DNA of 32,824 nucleotides, taken from contig JADFPG010000012.1 of assembly GCA_022562455.1 (NCBI GenBank), positions 1 through 32,824 on the forward strand, read 5' to 3'. This document shows, in pieces, positions 24,308 to 32,618 of the stretch (position 1 is its first letter; the number at the start of each line of letters is the position of its first letter). The stretch is from Fidelibacterota bacterium. GTDB taxonomy: Bacteria > Fidelibacterota > Marinisomatia > Marinisomatales > SCKK01. The notes beneath the pieces were generated by a model. That model was given only the letters and a program-made list of their open reading frames with translations. It ran no database searches and was not told where the DNA came from. A program made the translations under genes and the position numbers.

Positions 24308-25582
24308 TTATCCCCTATCGTTCAGGGGAATATAATCAGTAATCGTATTCCCAGTGTATATTTGACGAGGCCTGTATATTTTTTTCTTTGGTTCATCGTG
24401 TAATTCTTTCCATTGGGCAATCCAACCAGGGAGCCTCCCAAGAGAAAACATAACGGTAAACATTTCCGTCGGGATACCTATAGCCCGATAAATGATCCCC
24501 GAATAGAAATCAACATTGGGGTACAATTTCCTCTCAACAAAATAATCATCCCTCAGAGCAATCTCTTCTAATTCCTTCGCTATTTCCAATAATGGATCTT
24601 GAACACCCAATTTTGAAAGAATTCGATCCGATGCATTTTTCAGGATTTTTGCCCTGGGGTCAAAATTTTTATATACCCGATGACCAAATCCGAATAATTT
24701 AAAATCCGAATCCTTGTCCTTTGCCATGTTGACATATTTTCTATAATTCCCTTTGTCTTTAGCAATCATGTTTAACATTTCGATAACTTTTTGGTTGGCT
24801 CCACCGTGTAATCTCCCCCAAAGTGCAGCAATCCCTGCCGCTATTGAAATAAACAGGTTAGCCAGACTGCTTCCCACCATACGGACCGTAGAAGTGGAAC
24901 AGTTTTGCTCATGATCAGCATGTAAAATTAACAGTAGACGTAAAACATCAGCCGTGACCGGATCAACAGTATATTCTTCCGCTGGAACTGCAAACATCAT
25001 GTAGACAAAATTCTCTTCAAACGTGAGATCATTCTTTGGATACATGAAAGGCTGACCGACGGATTTCTTGTAAGCATAAGTGGCAAGAGTTTTTACTTTT
25101 GCAAGTAGCCTTATAATATTCAAATCCAGATCGGAATTATCTTCATCCGGATAAAATGTAGAAAGGGCTGCAACGGTAGAAGCTAAGACTCCCATGGGAT
25201 GAGCATTCATAGGATATCCGTCAAAGAACCGCTTCATATCTTCATGAATCATAGAGTGGCACCGAATACCATTTGAAAAGTTACTCATCTCTTCTTTAGA
25301 TGGCAGGTGACCGTAAATAAGTAGAAAACAGACTTCTGTAAAGGTAGAATTTTCCGCAAGTTGTTCTATGGGAATTCCTCTGTATCTGAGAATTCCCTTT
25401 TCTCCATCAATGAACGTGATATCACTGGAACAAGAACCAGTGTTCCCGTAGCCTGGGTCAAATGTGATATATCCTGTTTGGGCTCTCAGTTTTGAAACAT
25501 CAATACTTTTTTCTCTTTCGCTCCCTTCATAAACAGGAAGTTCGATCACCTGGTTATCGAGTATCAGTTTCGCCGATTTCAT
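24308..25582 (-). CDS. gltA: Citrate synthase, type II
   Basis: Condenses oxaloacetate and acetyl-CoA to citrate at the entry of the TCA cycle. The 424-residue length and the N-terminal domain (TGYITFDPGYGNTGSCSSDITFIDGEKGILRYRG) identify the hexameric, NADH-sensitive type II family of E. coli GltA. Catalytic residues are present: His259 in LHGGANQ, His301 in FGFGHRVYKNFDPRA, Asp358 in DFYSG. ILHADHEQNCSTSTVRMVGSS carries the oxaloacetate-binding His. An AGGAG site precedes the ATG. It stands alone on the minus strand, with a 272-bp upstream region containing an inverted repeat. Confidence 0.95.
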   Translation of the reverse strand: MKSAKLILDNQVIELPVYEGSEREKSIDVSKLRAQTGYITFDPGYGNTGSCSSDITFIDGEKGILRYRGIPIEQLAENSTFTEVCFLLIYGHLPSKEEMSNFSNGIRCHSMIHEDMKRFFDGYPMNAHPMGVLASTVAALSTFYPDEDNSDLDLNIIRLLAKVKTLATYAYKKSVGQPFMYPKNDLTFEENFVYMMFAVPAEEYTVDPVTADVLRLLLILHADHEQNCSTSTVRMVGSSLANLFISIAAGIAALWGRLHGGANQKVIEMLNMIAKDKGNYRKYVNMAKDKDSDFKLFGFGHRVYKNFDPRAKILKNASDRILSKLGVQDPLLEIAKELEEIALRDDYFVERKLYPNVDFYSGIIYRAIGIPTEMFTVMFSLGRLPGWIAQWKELHDEPKKKIYRPRQIYTGNTITDYIPLNDRG

Positions 25583-25618
25583 TTTGTTCTCCTATCGATT
25601 AAAACTTATTCTAATTAT

Positions 25619-25673
25619 TATCCACAGGATCTCGCTTCTCGTAGCAACGCGGAGACAAGTCCTGCGGATGATA
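25619..25673. repeat. Imperfect inverted repeat upstream of gltA
   Basis: ATCCACAGGA and TCCTGCGGAT are near reverse complements bracketing a GC-rich loop with CTCGC/GCGGAG pairing. It lies between the divergent gltA and aminotransferase genes and may be a REP-like element or a regulatory hairpin in the gltA leader. Confidence 0.5.
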
Positions 25674-25854
25674 TTGATTCTTAATTTGATATAACTACAT
25701 GTAATTAACTGCCTTACATCTTATTCAAATATACGGCGTTTACTTGAATCTTAAAACAATTATCGACATTTCTATGCAGTTATTTTGGTAAGTTGTACTA
25801 AACTTGATATTTCTCTTAAAAACGGCTAACTTCGTTTATCGATAATCAAAAAAT

Positions 25855-26769
25855 ATGATACATGGTACTCATAATGCAGTAGATGATACAAGAAATCAGG
25901 ATATAAAGATTTTTATAAATGGAGAGCTACTGCCACGTAAAGATGCTAAAATTTCTGTCTTTGATAGTGGATATTTAGTGGGTGACGGTGTGTGGGAAGC
26001 ACTACGTCTGCACAATGGTAAATTGATTTTTTTGGATTTACATCTCAACCGATTATGGCAAGGTGCCACAACCATTGGGATGACACTCGACTTTAGCCGT
26101 GAGGAACTGACAGAAAATATTTGGAAAACCATCAAGGCTAATGATATGCATGATGACGTACATATTCGAGTGATGGTTACTCGCGGTATAAAAAAGACAC
26201 CTTCGCAAGACCCGAGACTTACAATATCTGGTCCTAATGTGGTAATAATAGCCGAACACAAAAAAGCATCTCCAGAAAGTAAAGAAAATGGTATTACATT
26301 ATTTACAAGTACCATCAGGAGAGGATCTCCTGATTATCTCGATCCTCGTTTAAATTGTCATAGTAAGTTGCACGAAGTACAAGCACTTATACAGGCAATT
26401 GAAGCAGGAGCAGATGAAGCTCTTATGTTGGATATACACGGTTTTGTTTCCACATGTAATGCAACAAACTTTTTTATAGTGAAAGATGGCGAAGTATGGA
26501 CTTCAACAGGACAATATTGCATGAATGGAATCACACGAGGCAACGTTATACTCATTTGTGAACAAAATAACATACCGTGTAAACAAAAGAACTTTTCTCT
26601 TTTCGATGTATATGGTGCTAATGAGGCTTTTGTTACAGGATCTTTTGGTGGTTTAACACCAGTAACTAAAATTGATGGTAGAACCATTGGAGATGGGAAA
26701 TACGGAACTTTTACTAGGAAATTAAGTGATTTGTATGAAGATCTAATTAAAGAAGAAATCAAAAAATAA
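25855..26769 (+). CDS. Class IV PLP aminotransferase (branched-chain / D-amino-acid type)
   Basis: The 304 residues belong to fold-type IV PLP enzymes. IFINGELLPRKDAKISVFDSGYLVGDGVWEALR is the N-terminal signature, and DPRLNCHSKLHEVQALIQAIEAGADEALMLD contains the PLP-lysine (HSK). G-FVSTCNATNFFIVKDGEVWTS and GITRGNVI bind the cofactor phosphate. FVTGSFGGLTPV near the C-terminus fits the family. Branched-chain aminotransferase, D-amino-acid aminotransferase and aminodeoxychorismate lyase cannot be told apart safely. The sulfotransferase-like gene follows after 6 bp, so the two form an operon. No strong ribosome binding site is seen before the ATG at 25855; an internal start is possible since the first 18 residues are outside the domain. 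Confidence 0.87.
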   Translation: MIHGTHNAVDDTRNQDIKIFINGELLPRKDAKISVFDSGYLVGDGVWEALRLHNGKLIFLDLHLNRLWQGATTIGMTLDFSREELTENIWKTIKANDMHDDVHIRVMVTRGIKKTPSQDPRLTISGPNVVIIAEHKKASPESKENGITLFTSTIRRGSPDYLDPRLNCHSKLHEVQALIQAIEAGADEALMLDIHGFVSTCNATNFFIVKDGEVWTSTGQYCMNGITRGNVILICEQNNIPCKQKNFSLFDVYGANEAFVTGSFGGLTPVTKIDGRTIGDGKYGTFTRKLSDLYEDLIKEEIKK

Positions 26770-26775
26770 AATCAA

Positions 26776-27507
26776 ATGTCGAAACATAAGATAAAACGAA
26801 TTTGTCTTTGGTCTGGTCCCCGAAATATTTCTACTACCCTAATGTATTCATTCGCACAGCGTAGTGATACTATGGTTTATGATGAACCTCTTTATGCATA
26901 TTACCTAACCAATACCAATGCAAGAGAATATCATCCGGGATCTGAAGATATATTGGTTTCAATGGAAAATGATGGAAATAAAGTAATTGAGATGATGATG
27001 GGTGAGCACGAAAAGCCAGTGGCGTTTTTCAAAAATATGACGCATCACCTTCTTAATCTTAATCGCTCTTTTATGAAAGATGTCATCAACGTCATCCTTA
27101 CAAGAGACCCAGTAGAAATGCTGCCTTCATTTGCTAAAGTAATTGACAACCCCACCATAACTGATGTAGGGTATGCTCTCCATATCGAACTGGTTAATCA
27201 TTTTCATAAAATGAACATCAACCCTATTGTATTAGACTCAAAAAAAATTCTGCTTAATCCAAAAAAGGTGTTGAGCCGCTTGTGCAATATAGTGGATATT
27301 CCTTTTGACGAGAATATGTTAGAGTGGAAATCCGGAGCTCGACCCGAGGATGGTGTATGGGCAAGGTATTGGTATGGAAATATTCACAAATCAATAGGAT
27401 TTATGGAATACAAAGCTAAAACAGAACCTTTTCCTGATAAGCTAAAGCCATTACTGGAATCTTGCATGCCTTTTTATGATCAACTGATGAAACTATCTAT
27501 AGAATAA
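26776..27507 (+). CDS. Sulfotransferase-like P-loop protein
   Basis: The 243 residues start with RICLWSGPRNISTTLMYSFAQRSD, the PAPS 5'-phosphosulfate-binding loop position of the sulfotransferase superfamily. DEPLYAYYL, VAFFKNMTHHLL, VNVILTRDPVEMLPSF (3'-phosphate binding R..S region), IVLDSKKILLNPKKVLSRLC and a C-terminal HKSIGF follow. The overall pattern matches the sulfotransferase-like domain that in plants is fused ahead of a class IV aminotransferase domain. The bacterial pair here has the same two modules as separate, adjacent genes. Whether it transfers sulfate is unknown; these proteins lack a demonstrated substrate as far as I know. Confidence 0.8.
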   Translation: MSKHKIKRICLWSGPRNISTTLMYSFAQRSDTMVYDEPLYAYYLTNTNAREYHPGSEDILVSMENDGNKVIEMMMGEHEKPVAFFKNMTHHLLNLNRSFMKDVINVILTRDPVEMLPSFAKVIDNPTITDVGYALHIELVNHFHKMNINPIVLDSKKILLNPKKVLSRLCNIVDIPFDENMLEWKSGARPEDGVWARYWYGNIHKSIGFMEYKAKTEPFPDKLKPLLESCMPFYDQLMKLSIE

Positions 27508-27538
27508 CAACAAAAAATAAACGAAACATCTAATCTTA

Positions 27539-27706
27539 TTAATTAAGCACCTGATCAGATCCTACCAAATATTTATCATTTTCCCATTTTCCTTTTAGAT
27601 ATTCATTGGGAATAATATTTCCATCACAATCTAAAAAATTACCTTTTTCATCCATTTTTATAATCCTACTCCTATCCTCTTTGACAACATCGATTACAAT
27701 ATACAT
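27539..27706 (-). CDS. Possible small hypothetical protein
   Basis: A 55-codon ORF (begins MYIVIDVVKEDRSRIIKMD, ends YLVGSDQVLN) with an AGGA-like site about 10 bases upstream. The composition is protein-like: alternating charged and hydrophobic residues, and KGNFLDCDGNIIPNEYLKGK like a beta-hairpin repeat. I do not recognise it. It is a candidate because it has coding-like character in an otherwise empty gap. Confidence 0.4.
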   Translation of the reverse strand: MYIVIDVVKEDRSRIIKMDEKGNFLDCDGNIIPNEYLKGKWENDKYLVGSDQVLN

Positions 27707-28001
27707 AAAATCAAATCCTATTATTCAGAATTCTTGTTGTTTAGAGGTTATCCGGAAGTGATTCTCACAGAAGCTTAAAATGATAAAGTGAAAATACTTG
27801 AAGAATTATTTCATAGTTAAGTTTAAAAAGATGATAAGAATCGCTTAATTTGTGAAGATATAATTTATGCCCAACAACATCGAATCCGCTTTAAGAACTA
27901 CCCTCCGAGACTGCTAAAAAGTCTACCGAACCTGAGTAAGCTCAATGTACAAGGAAATCCTCCTTCCTTGCTTTCCTTCCTTCGTTCATTACCCTTATCT
28001 A
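27707..28001. other. Gene-free gap
   Basis: No gene seen. The stretch is A+T-rich, with a CCTTCC-type pyrimidine tract (about 27957-27985) just before the end of the transporter gene. Confidence 0.5.
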
Positions 28002-28754
28002 TTAAACACCAAACCAAAGTATAATGGCAAATAAAATAATAGTTACAGTTACCACTTTCCTCACCCACCTATGACCTTTTAGGGTTGTCAGTCTCACTCC
28101 TATCTGACCACCCACAAAAGTACCGGCACCTAAAATTAGTCCAAGAGTCCAATTAACCATTCCCTTACTTGCGAAAATGCTCAGGGATAAAATTGTGAAA
28201 ACCAAAACGCAACCTACTTTTACAGCATTTCCTTTAACCAAATCAAGACCCACAAAGCTGGTAGCAGTCAGAATTAAAAAACCGACACCGGCTTGAACAA
28301 AACCACCATAGATACCCACCATAAAAAAACCAAGTGTCAATCCAATCACCGAGGACATGGAATCATTTTTATGCAATGAAGTTTCTTTGGCGCTCGGTTT
28401 TAACAGAGTCCAAAGAGAAATCACGATCATCAAAAAAACGAGGATTCTTCGAAATGTATCATCTCCGACTTCCAATGCACCCCAAGTCCCCAGAGCAGCT
28501 CCCATGGTTGCGGGGATAGCAGTCCACAATGCTAATCTCCATTCTAACACCTTGTGACGCTGAAAGCCCCAAACGGCACCCAAATTTTGAATAACAATAC
28601 CGACACGATTTGTACCATTAGCAACTGTAGGAGGAAGACCGAGGAAAATTAGTATAGGTAATGTCAGGAAGGATCCACCACCGGCAACTACATTTATTAC
28701 TCCGGCAACCAATCCTACTGGAAATAAAATTAATAAGGCGTAATCCCCTATCAT
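28002..28754 (-). CDS. TSUP (TauE/SafE) family membrane transporter
   Basis: A 250-residue polytopic membrane protein with about seven to eight hydrophobic segments in two related halves. The first half has VAGVINVVAGGGSFLTLPILIFLGLPPTVANGTNRVGI, the family signature; the second repeats the pattern around GIYGGFVQAGVGFLIL and GAGTFVGGQIGVRL. TSUP proteins export or import organosulfur compounds and small anions such as sulfite or sulfoacetate; the substrate cannot be read from sequence. It is next to the rplS end of the translation operon but probably separately transcribed. Confidence 0.87.
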   Translation of the reverse strand: MIGDYALLILFPVGLVAGVINVVAGGGSFLTLPILIFLGLPPTVANGTNRVGIVIQNLGAVWGFQRHKVLEWRLALWTAIPATMGAALGTWGALEVGDDTFRRILVFLMIVISLWTLLKPSAKETSLHKNDSMSSVIGLTLGFFMVGIYGGFVQAGVGFLILTATSFVGLDLVKGNAVKVGCVLVFTILSLSIFASKGMVNWTLGLILGAGTFVGGQIGVRLTTLKGHRWVRKVVTVTIILFAIILWFGV

Positions 28755-28812
28755 ACTATTGATAGAGTCACGTGGCTGAATATTGTAATATTCTGATGTT
28801 TCTGATGTACCG

Positions 28813-28832
28813 GAAAAAGCTACAGTTCGTAG
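28813..28832 (-). terminator. Weak terminator after rplS
   Basis: Read leftward, CTAC pairs with GTAG around GAACT and is followed by CTTTTT. The stem is short, so this is tentative. It lies just past the rplS stop. Confidence 0.4.
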
Positions 28833-28835
28833 ATA

Positions 28836-29177
28836 TTATCGCCTCTCTTTAATCCTGGCGGCTTTCCCTCGCAATTTTCTTAAATAATATATTTTTGCTC
28901 TACGGACTTTCCCTCTACGGATAACATCGATGCTTTCAATACTGGGTGAGTGAAGGGGAAAAATCCTTTCCACACCAATTCCGGAAGAAATCTTCCTCAC
29001 TGTAAATGTTGAATTTATTCCGGTTCCTTTTCTGGAAAGAACCACCCCTTCAAATCGTTGTATTCGCTGTCTATCACCTTCGACAACTTTCACATTTACT
29101 TCAACAGTATCCCCAGCTCGAAAATCCGGTATATCTTTCCGCAAATACTCCTGAGCTAAATCTTGTGCTTCAATCAT
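28836..29177 (-). CDS. rplS: 50S ribosomal protein L19
   Basis: Large-subunit protein at the 30S-50S interface. The 113 residues contain the family sequence [80 protein letters not shown] and a basic C-terminus. It overlaps the 3' end of trmD by 8 bases, as in many genomes, and is the last gene of the ffh-rpsP-khpA-trmD-rplS unit. Confidence 0.97.
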   Translation of the reverse strand: MIEAQDLAQEYLRKDIPDFRAGDTVEVNVKVVEGDRQRIQRFEGVVLSRKGTGINSTFTVRKISSGIGVERIFPLHSPSIESIDVIRRGKVRRAKIYYLRKLRGKAARIKERR

Positions 29178-29901
29178 GACTGTTTTCCCCTATTTTCGAT
29201 ATTTCTTTTTCATATAGTTCCCATAAATCCGGGCGCCTAAGCTGCGTTCTTTTTTCTCTTTGTTTATTCCGCCAAGCTTCAATTTTTGCGTGGTGTCCAC
29301 TTAAAAGTATTTCCGGAACCTTCATTCCCCTTAATTCCTCAGGTCTCGTATAATGCGGATGATCCAACAGTTTATGTGAAAAGGAATCTGTGGTTGCCGA
29401 TTTATGATCCCCCAATACTCCGGGAATCAGGCGAACAGAAGCATCCAAAATCATCATTGTGGGTAGTTCACCATTTGTTAATATAAAATCACCTATAGAT
29501 ATTTCATCCGTCACTAAATATTTCCTTACACGCTCATCTATACCTTTGTAGTGCCCGCAGATAAATATGAGACCCTCACATTCAGACAGTTTCCAGGCTT
29601 TTTCTTGTGTAAAAGGTTCACCCTGCGGTGAAGGGAAAATTGTTCTCAGCTCCCCTTTTCCCTCGTAAGTAGACTTCACATTATCCACTGCCTTAAAGAT
29701 AGGTTCCGGCATCATCACCATTCCAGTTCCACCACCAAATGGATAATCGTCAACCTGCTTGAATTTCCCACGAGCATAGTTACGAAGATCCAAAATATGG
29801 TATTTCACCAACCCCTTATTGGCTGCCCGATTGAGTATACTCGTGGAGATGATAGCTTCTACCACCTCAGGGAAGGGTGTAATAATGAAAATATGATTCA
29901 T
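29170..29901 (-). CDS. trmD: tRNA (guanine37-N1)-methyltransferase
   Basis: Methylates G37 next to the anticodon using S-adenosylmethionine, preventing +1 frameshifting. The 243 residues have the SPOUT trefoil-knot marks [30 protein letters not shown] and [32 protein letters not shown], then the C-terminal helical domain with [28 protein letters not shown]. It should act on the tRNA-Pro(TGG) encoded in this window, a typical TrmD substrate. The gap to khpA upstream (about 93 bp) is where rimM normally sits. Confidence 0.97.
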   Translation of the reverse strand: MNHIFIITPFPEVVEAIISTSILNRAANKGLVKYHILDLRNYARGKFKQVDDYPFGGGTGMVMMPEPIFKAVDNVKSTYEGKGELRTIFPSPQGEPFTQEKAWKLSECEGLIFICGHYKGIDERVRKYLVTDEISIGDFILTNGELPTMMILDASVRLIPGVLGDHKSATTDSFSHKLLDHPHYTRPEELRGMKVPEILLSGHHAKIEAWRNKQREKRTQLRRPDLWELYEKEISKIGENSHD

Positions 29902-29994
29902 TATGCCTTTAATCCTCTGGTCAGGAATTGGGAAATAATGAATTTACCTGGCTCTGTAAGAAGCTAAAATAACCGATCCAGGGTCATTTTATCT

Positions 29995-30228
29995 TTACTC
30001 TACTATTTCAAGGAGAGCTCTTTTCCCTCCTTCTTTGGCGCTGATGGCTGACATTATTGTTCGGATTGCCTGGGCTGTTCTGCCGTGTTTTCCTATGACC
30101 TTACCGAGATCACCATCGCCAACCCTCAGTTCGTATATGATGGTTCTTTCACTCTCTACTGGGCTTATACTTACTTCATCAGGTTTATCTACAAGCTCTT
30201 TTACGATACGTTCTAAGAATTCTTTCAT
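29995..30228 (-). CDS. khpA: KH-domain RNA-binding protein KhpA
   Basis: A 77-residue single KH domain with the GxxG loop in GKVIGKHGRTAQAIRTIMSA and the acidic N-terminal helix MKEFLERIVKELVDKPDEV, matching the usual 76-78 residue length. It probably binds RNA with a KhpB partner. I start it at ATG 30228 because the strong AGGAGGTG site (30235-30242) stands 6 bases ahead of it. The upstream in-frame GTG at 30237 lies inside that site and would be a misleading start. It follows rpsP by about 60-90 bases. Confidence 0.93.
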   Translation of the reverse strand: MKEFLERIVKELVDKPDEVSISPVESERTIIYELRVGDGDLGKVIGKHGRTAQAIRTIMSAISAKEGGKRALLEIVE

Positions 30229-30298
30229 GTTTACCACCTCCTACTTATGCTTTAACCAGGCTATCTTCCATATTGATTTCATATCCCATATTAGCATA

Positions 30299-31276
30299 TT
30301 ACAGTACCATATGGAACAACTTACTTGTTAGAGGATTCCTCTTCATTCTCATCATCGGCTGAGTCATCATCCACATTCTCATTTTCATCCCGAAACTTGG
30401 ACCTTTCTCACCAGTATTTAAACCGCTCTGTTTATTTTCTTCTTTTTTTCTCTTTTTAACTACTTTCGAGTCGCCCTTGTTTTTACCCGGAGCTGTATTC
30501 TTTGATTCATCGGTAGATTCAACTTCGGTTACATCCTCCACATTTGCCTTTGCTTTTTCATCTGATTCCGTTTCCTTTTCACCTTCACTGACTTCAGATT
30601 TCTTGCCTTGTTCATCCTCAGATTTATCTAACTCCTTCTTTTCCACAGCCTCCGAAACTTCCTTACTTGGTTCAGTATCCTCAACTACTTCAGGTTCCAC
30701 CTCTTTCTTAGGCTTTTCTGCCGATTCGCTTTCTATACTCTCAGATTCACGATCGTTTTCTTCGGAAGTTTTTTCTGAGTCAACTACGGGCTCTTTCAAT
30801 TTTTCATCAAAATCCAACTCGGTTGTCTCCGTCTTTGCTTCAACTTGTTTCTCTGCTTCTACAGTTTCAGAAAGATCTGCCTCTGATATAGCTTGGGTTT
30901 TCACTAACTCCACTGCCAACTTCAGTTTTTCAGCTTCCTTTTGCTTTTCGCGCTCTTCTCTGTCTAATAACCACTTCTGAAGCTCAAGATCTATTGCCTG
31001 TTCATCAAGCCCCTGGCGAATCATGTGCCATTTGTATGACAGACCAGCCTTCTTCATCAGGTTCTTTACAGTGAACGTAGGTTGGGCGCCGAGCTCAAGC
31101 CAATGAATTATTCGATCCTCTTTAAGAGAAAAGTTTTCCTTATTTTTTATTGGGTCATACCAGCCCACTTCTTCTATTGGGGCACCGTCACGCCTTTTTC
31201 TCGAATCTATAACAACCACCCTGAAAAATGGTCTATTCCTTCTTCCTATCCGTTTCAGTCTGATTTTCGTTGCCAC
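30299..31276 (-). CDS. rpsP: 30S ribosomal protein S16 with very long charged C-terminal extension
   Basis: Residues 1-85 are a normal S16 (MATKIRLKRIGRRNRPFFRVVVIDSRKRRDG, EEVGWYDPIKN, LGAQPTFTVKNLMKKAGL). Usual S16 is about 80-110 residues; here it runs to 325. Residues 100-290 are a highly charged Glu/Lys/Ser low-complexity tail, probably disordered. The last 30 residues change abruptly to Met-rich, neutral sequence (GMKMRMWMMTQPMMRMKR). One base shifted, the same DNA encodes an acidic ending DENENVDDDSADDENEEES and stops at 30321, suggesting a one-base loss in the GGG run at 30389-30391. The core function is assembly of the 30S body. Bacteroidota and relatives also have extended S16, but this tail is among the longer ones I would expect. 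Confidence 0.9.
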   Translation of the reverse strand: MATKIRLKRIGRRNRPFFRVVVIDSRKRRDGAPIEEVGWYDPIKNKENFSLKEDRIIHWLELGAQPTFTVKNLMKKAGLSYKWHMIRQGLDEQAIDLELQKWLLDREEREKQKEAEKLKLAVELVKTQAISEADLSETVEAEKQVEAKTETTELDFDEKLKEPVVDSEKTSEENDRESESIESESAEKPKKEVEPEVVEDTEPSKEVSEAVEKKELDKSEDEQGKKSEVSEGEKETESDEKAKANVEDVTEVESTDESKNTAPGKNKGDSKVVKKRKKEENKQSGLNTGEKGPSFGMKMRMWMMTQPMMRMKRNPLTSKLFHMVL

Positions 31277-31286
31277 TTATTACTCC

Positions 31287-32618
31287 TTAGTTTATCATTC
31301 TAAAATAGCGATTCATCATACGATTATTCTTATTAATCTTCGATACATTTTTCATCATCATTTTCAATTGGTTGTACTGCTTTAATAATGAATTTACCTC
31401 CTGCACAGATCGTCCACTCCCCATTGCTATCCGTTTTCTTCTACTCCCATTAATTATCCCTGGGTTTTGTCGCTCATGATGTGTCATAGAATTGATAATA
31501 GCTTCTGTCCAAATTAACTGATTATCATCCATTACCAACCCCTTTGTTATTCGCCTCATACCCGGTATTAAGCTCAAAACCTCTTCCATAGATCCCAATT
31601 TTCTCATCTGTTTTAATTGGTCTTGAAAATCCTCAAGAGTGAATTCCTGTTTTCTCAGTTTCTCTGTTATTCTAAGGGATTGCTCCTTATCCAATAAACT
31701 CTCGGCTTTTTCCACCAACGTTACTATGTCACCCATTCCAAGAATTCGGCTCGCCATCCTCTCAGGATGAAACAACTCCAATCCACCAATTTTTTCACTG
31801 GTACCAATAAATTTGATTGGTTTTTTTGTAATAGCGGTGAGTGAAACCGCCGCTCCGCCTCTGGCATCACCATCCATCTTTGTAAGAATAATTCCGGTAA
31901 TATCCAAAGCTGAGGAAAACACAGTTGCGGAATTAACAGCATCTTGACCCGTCATTCCGTCCACCACGAATAAAATCTCCTGAGGTTTGGTCATTTCAGA
32001 AATTTGCACGATTTCTTCCATCATCTCGCTATCCACATGGAGACGCCCTGCAGTGTCCAATATGACTGCATCACAGTTTGTAGATTTCGCTTCGTCAATT
32101 CCATTCAAACAGATTTTTACAGGATCGTTGTATTCTTCCACCCAAACCGGTATATCAATCTGCTCTCCAAGTTTTACCAACTGTTCTACAGCCGCAGGAC
32201 GGTAAATATCCGCTGCAACCATTAACAACTTTTTCCCCTGAGTCCTAAGATAATAAGCTAATTTAGCAGCGGTTGTAGTTTTCCCGGAACCTTGAAGTCC
32301 CGCCAATAAAATTATTGTGGGGGGCTTGGATACAAATTGAATTTTTTCTGTCTGTTTTCCCAGAAGATCCGTCAATTCACTATGTATTATCTTAATAAAT
32401 TGCTGTCCTGGTGTTACCGATTTTAAAACAGGGGAACCCTTGGCGTTTTCAATCACAGAATTAACAAAATCTCTCGCCACTTTATAATTGACATCTGCTT
32501 CCAACAAAGCACGACGGATTTCCCGACCGGTATCGGTGATGTTTTTCTCCGTAATTTTCCCCAAACCACGAAGTTGGCGGAATATTAAATTGAACCTATC
32601 TTGTAATTGCTCGAACAT
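31287..32618 (-). CDS. ffh: Signal recognition particle protein Ffh (SRP54)
   Basis: GTPase that binds signal sequences with 4.5S RNA and targets ribosomes to FtsY and SecYEG. The 443 residues have the N domain helices (about 1-85) and the G domain with P-loop GLQGSGKTTTAAKLA, then AADIYRPAA, DTAGRLHVD and TKMDGDARGGAAVS. The Met-rich M domain (about 295-443) shows LGMGDIVTLVEKA, LSLIPGM, NPGIINGSRRKRIAMGSGRSVQEVN and LKMMMKNVSK. It heads the leftward translation operon; rpsP starts 10 bases after its stop. The upstream 200 bases (32619-32824) are A+T-rich and should contain the promoter, but no clear -35/-10 pair can be picked. Confidence 0.97.
   Translation of the reverse strand: MFEQLQDRFNLIFRQLRGLGKITEKNITDTGREIRRALLEADVNYKVARDFVNSVIENAKGSPVLKSVTPGQQFIKIIHSELTDLLGKQTEKIQFVSKPPTIILLAGLQGSGKTTTAAKLAYYLRTQGKKLLMVAADIYRPAAVEQLVKLGEQIDIPVWVEEYNDPVKICLNGIDEAKSTNCDAVILDTAGRLHVDSEMMEEIVQISEMTKPQEILFVVDGMTGQDAVNSATVFSSALDITGIILTKMDGDARGGAAVSLTAITKKPIKFIGTSEKIGGLELFHPERMASRILGMGDIVTLVEKAESLLDKEQSLRITEKLRKQEFTLEDFQDQLKQMRKLGSMEEVLSLIPGMRRITKGLVMDDNQLIWTEAIINSMTHHERQNPGIINGSRRKRIAMGSGRSVQEVNSLLKQYNQLKMMMKNVSKINKNNRMMNRYFRMIN

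Noticed and set aside
24308-25582. Citrate synthase as evidence for a reversed (reductive) TCA cycle
   Set aside because: Its motifs are those of ordinary type II enzymes; direction of flux cannot be read from sequence.
30477-30980. Long Ser/Phe-rich ORF on the plus strand
   Set aside because: It is the antisense of the Glu/Lys/Ser repeat tail of S16, whose codon bias keeps the opposite frame open.
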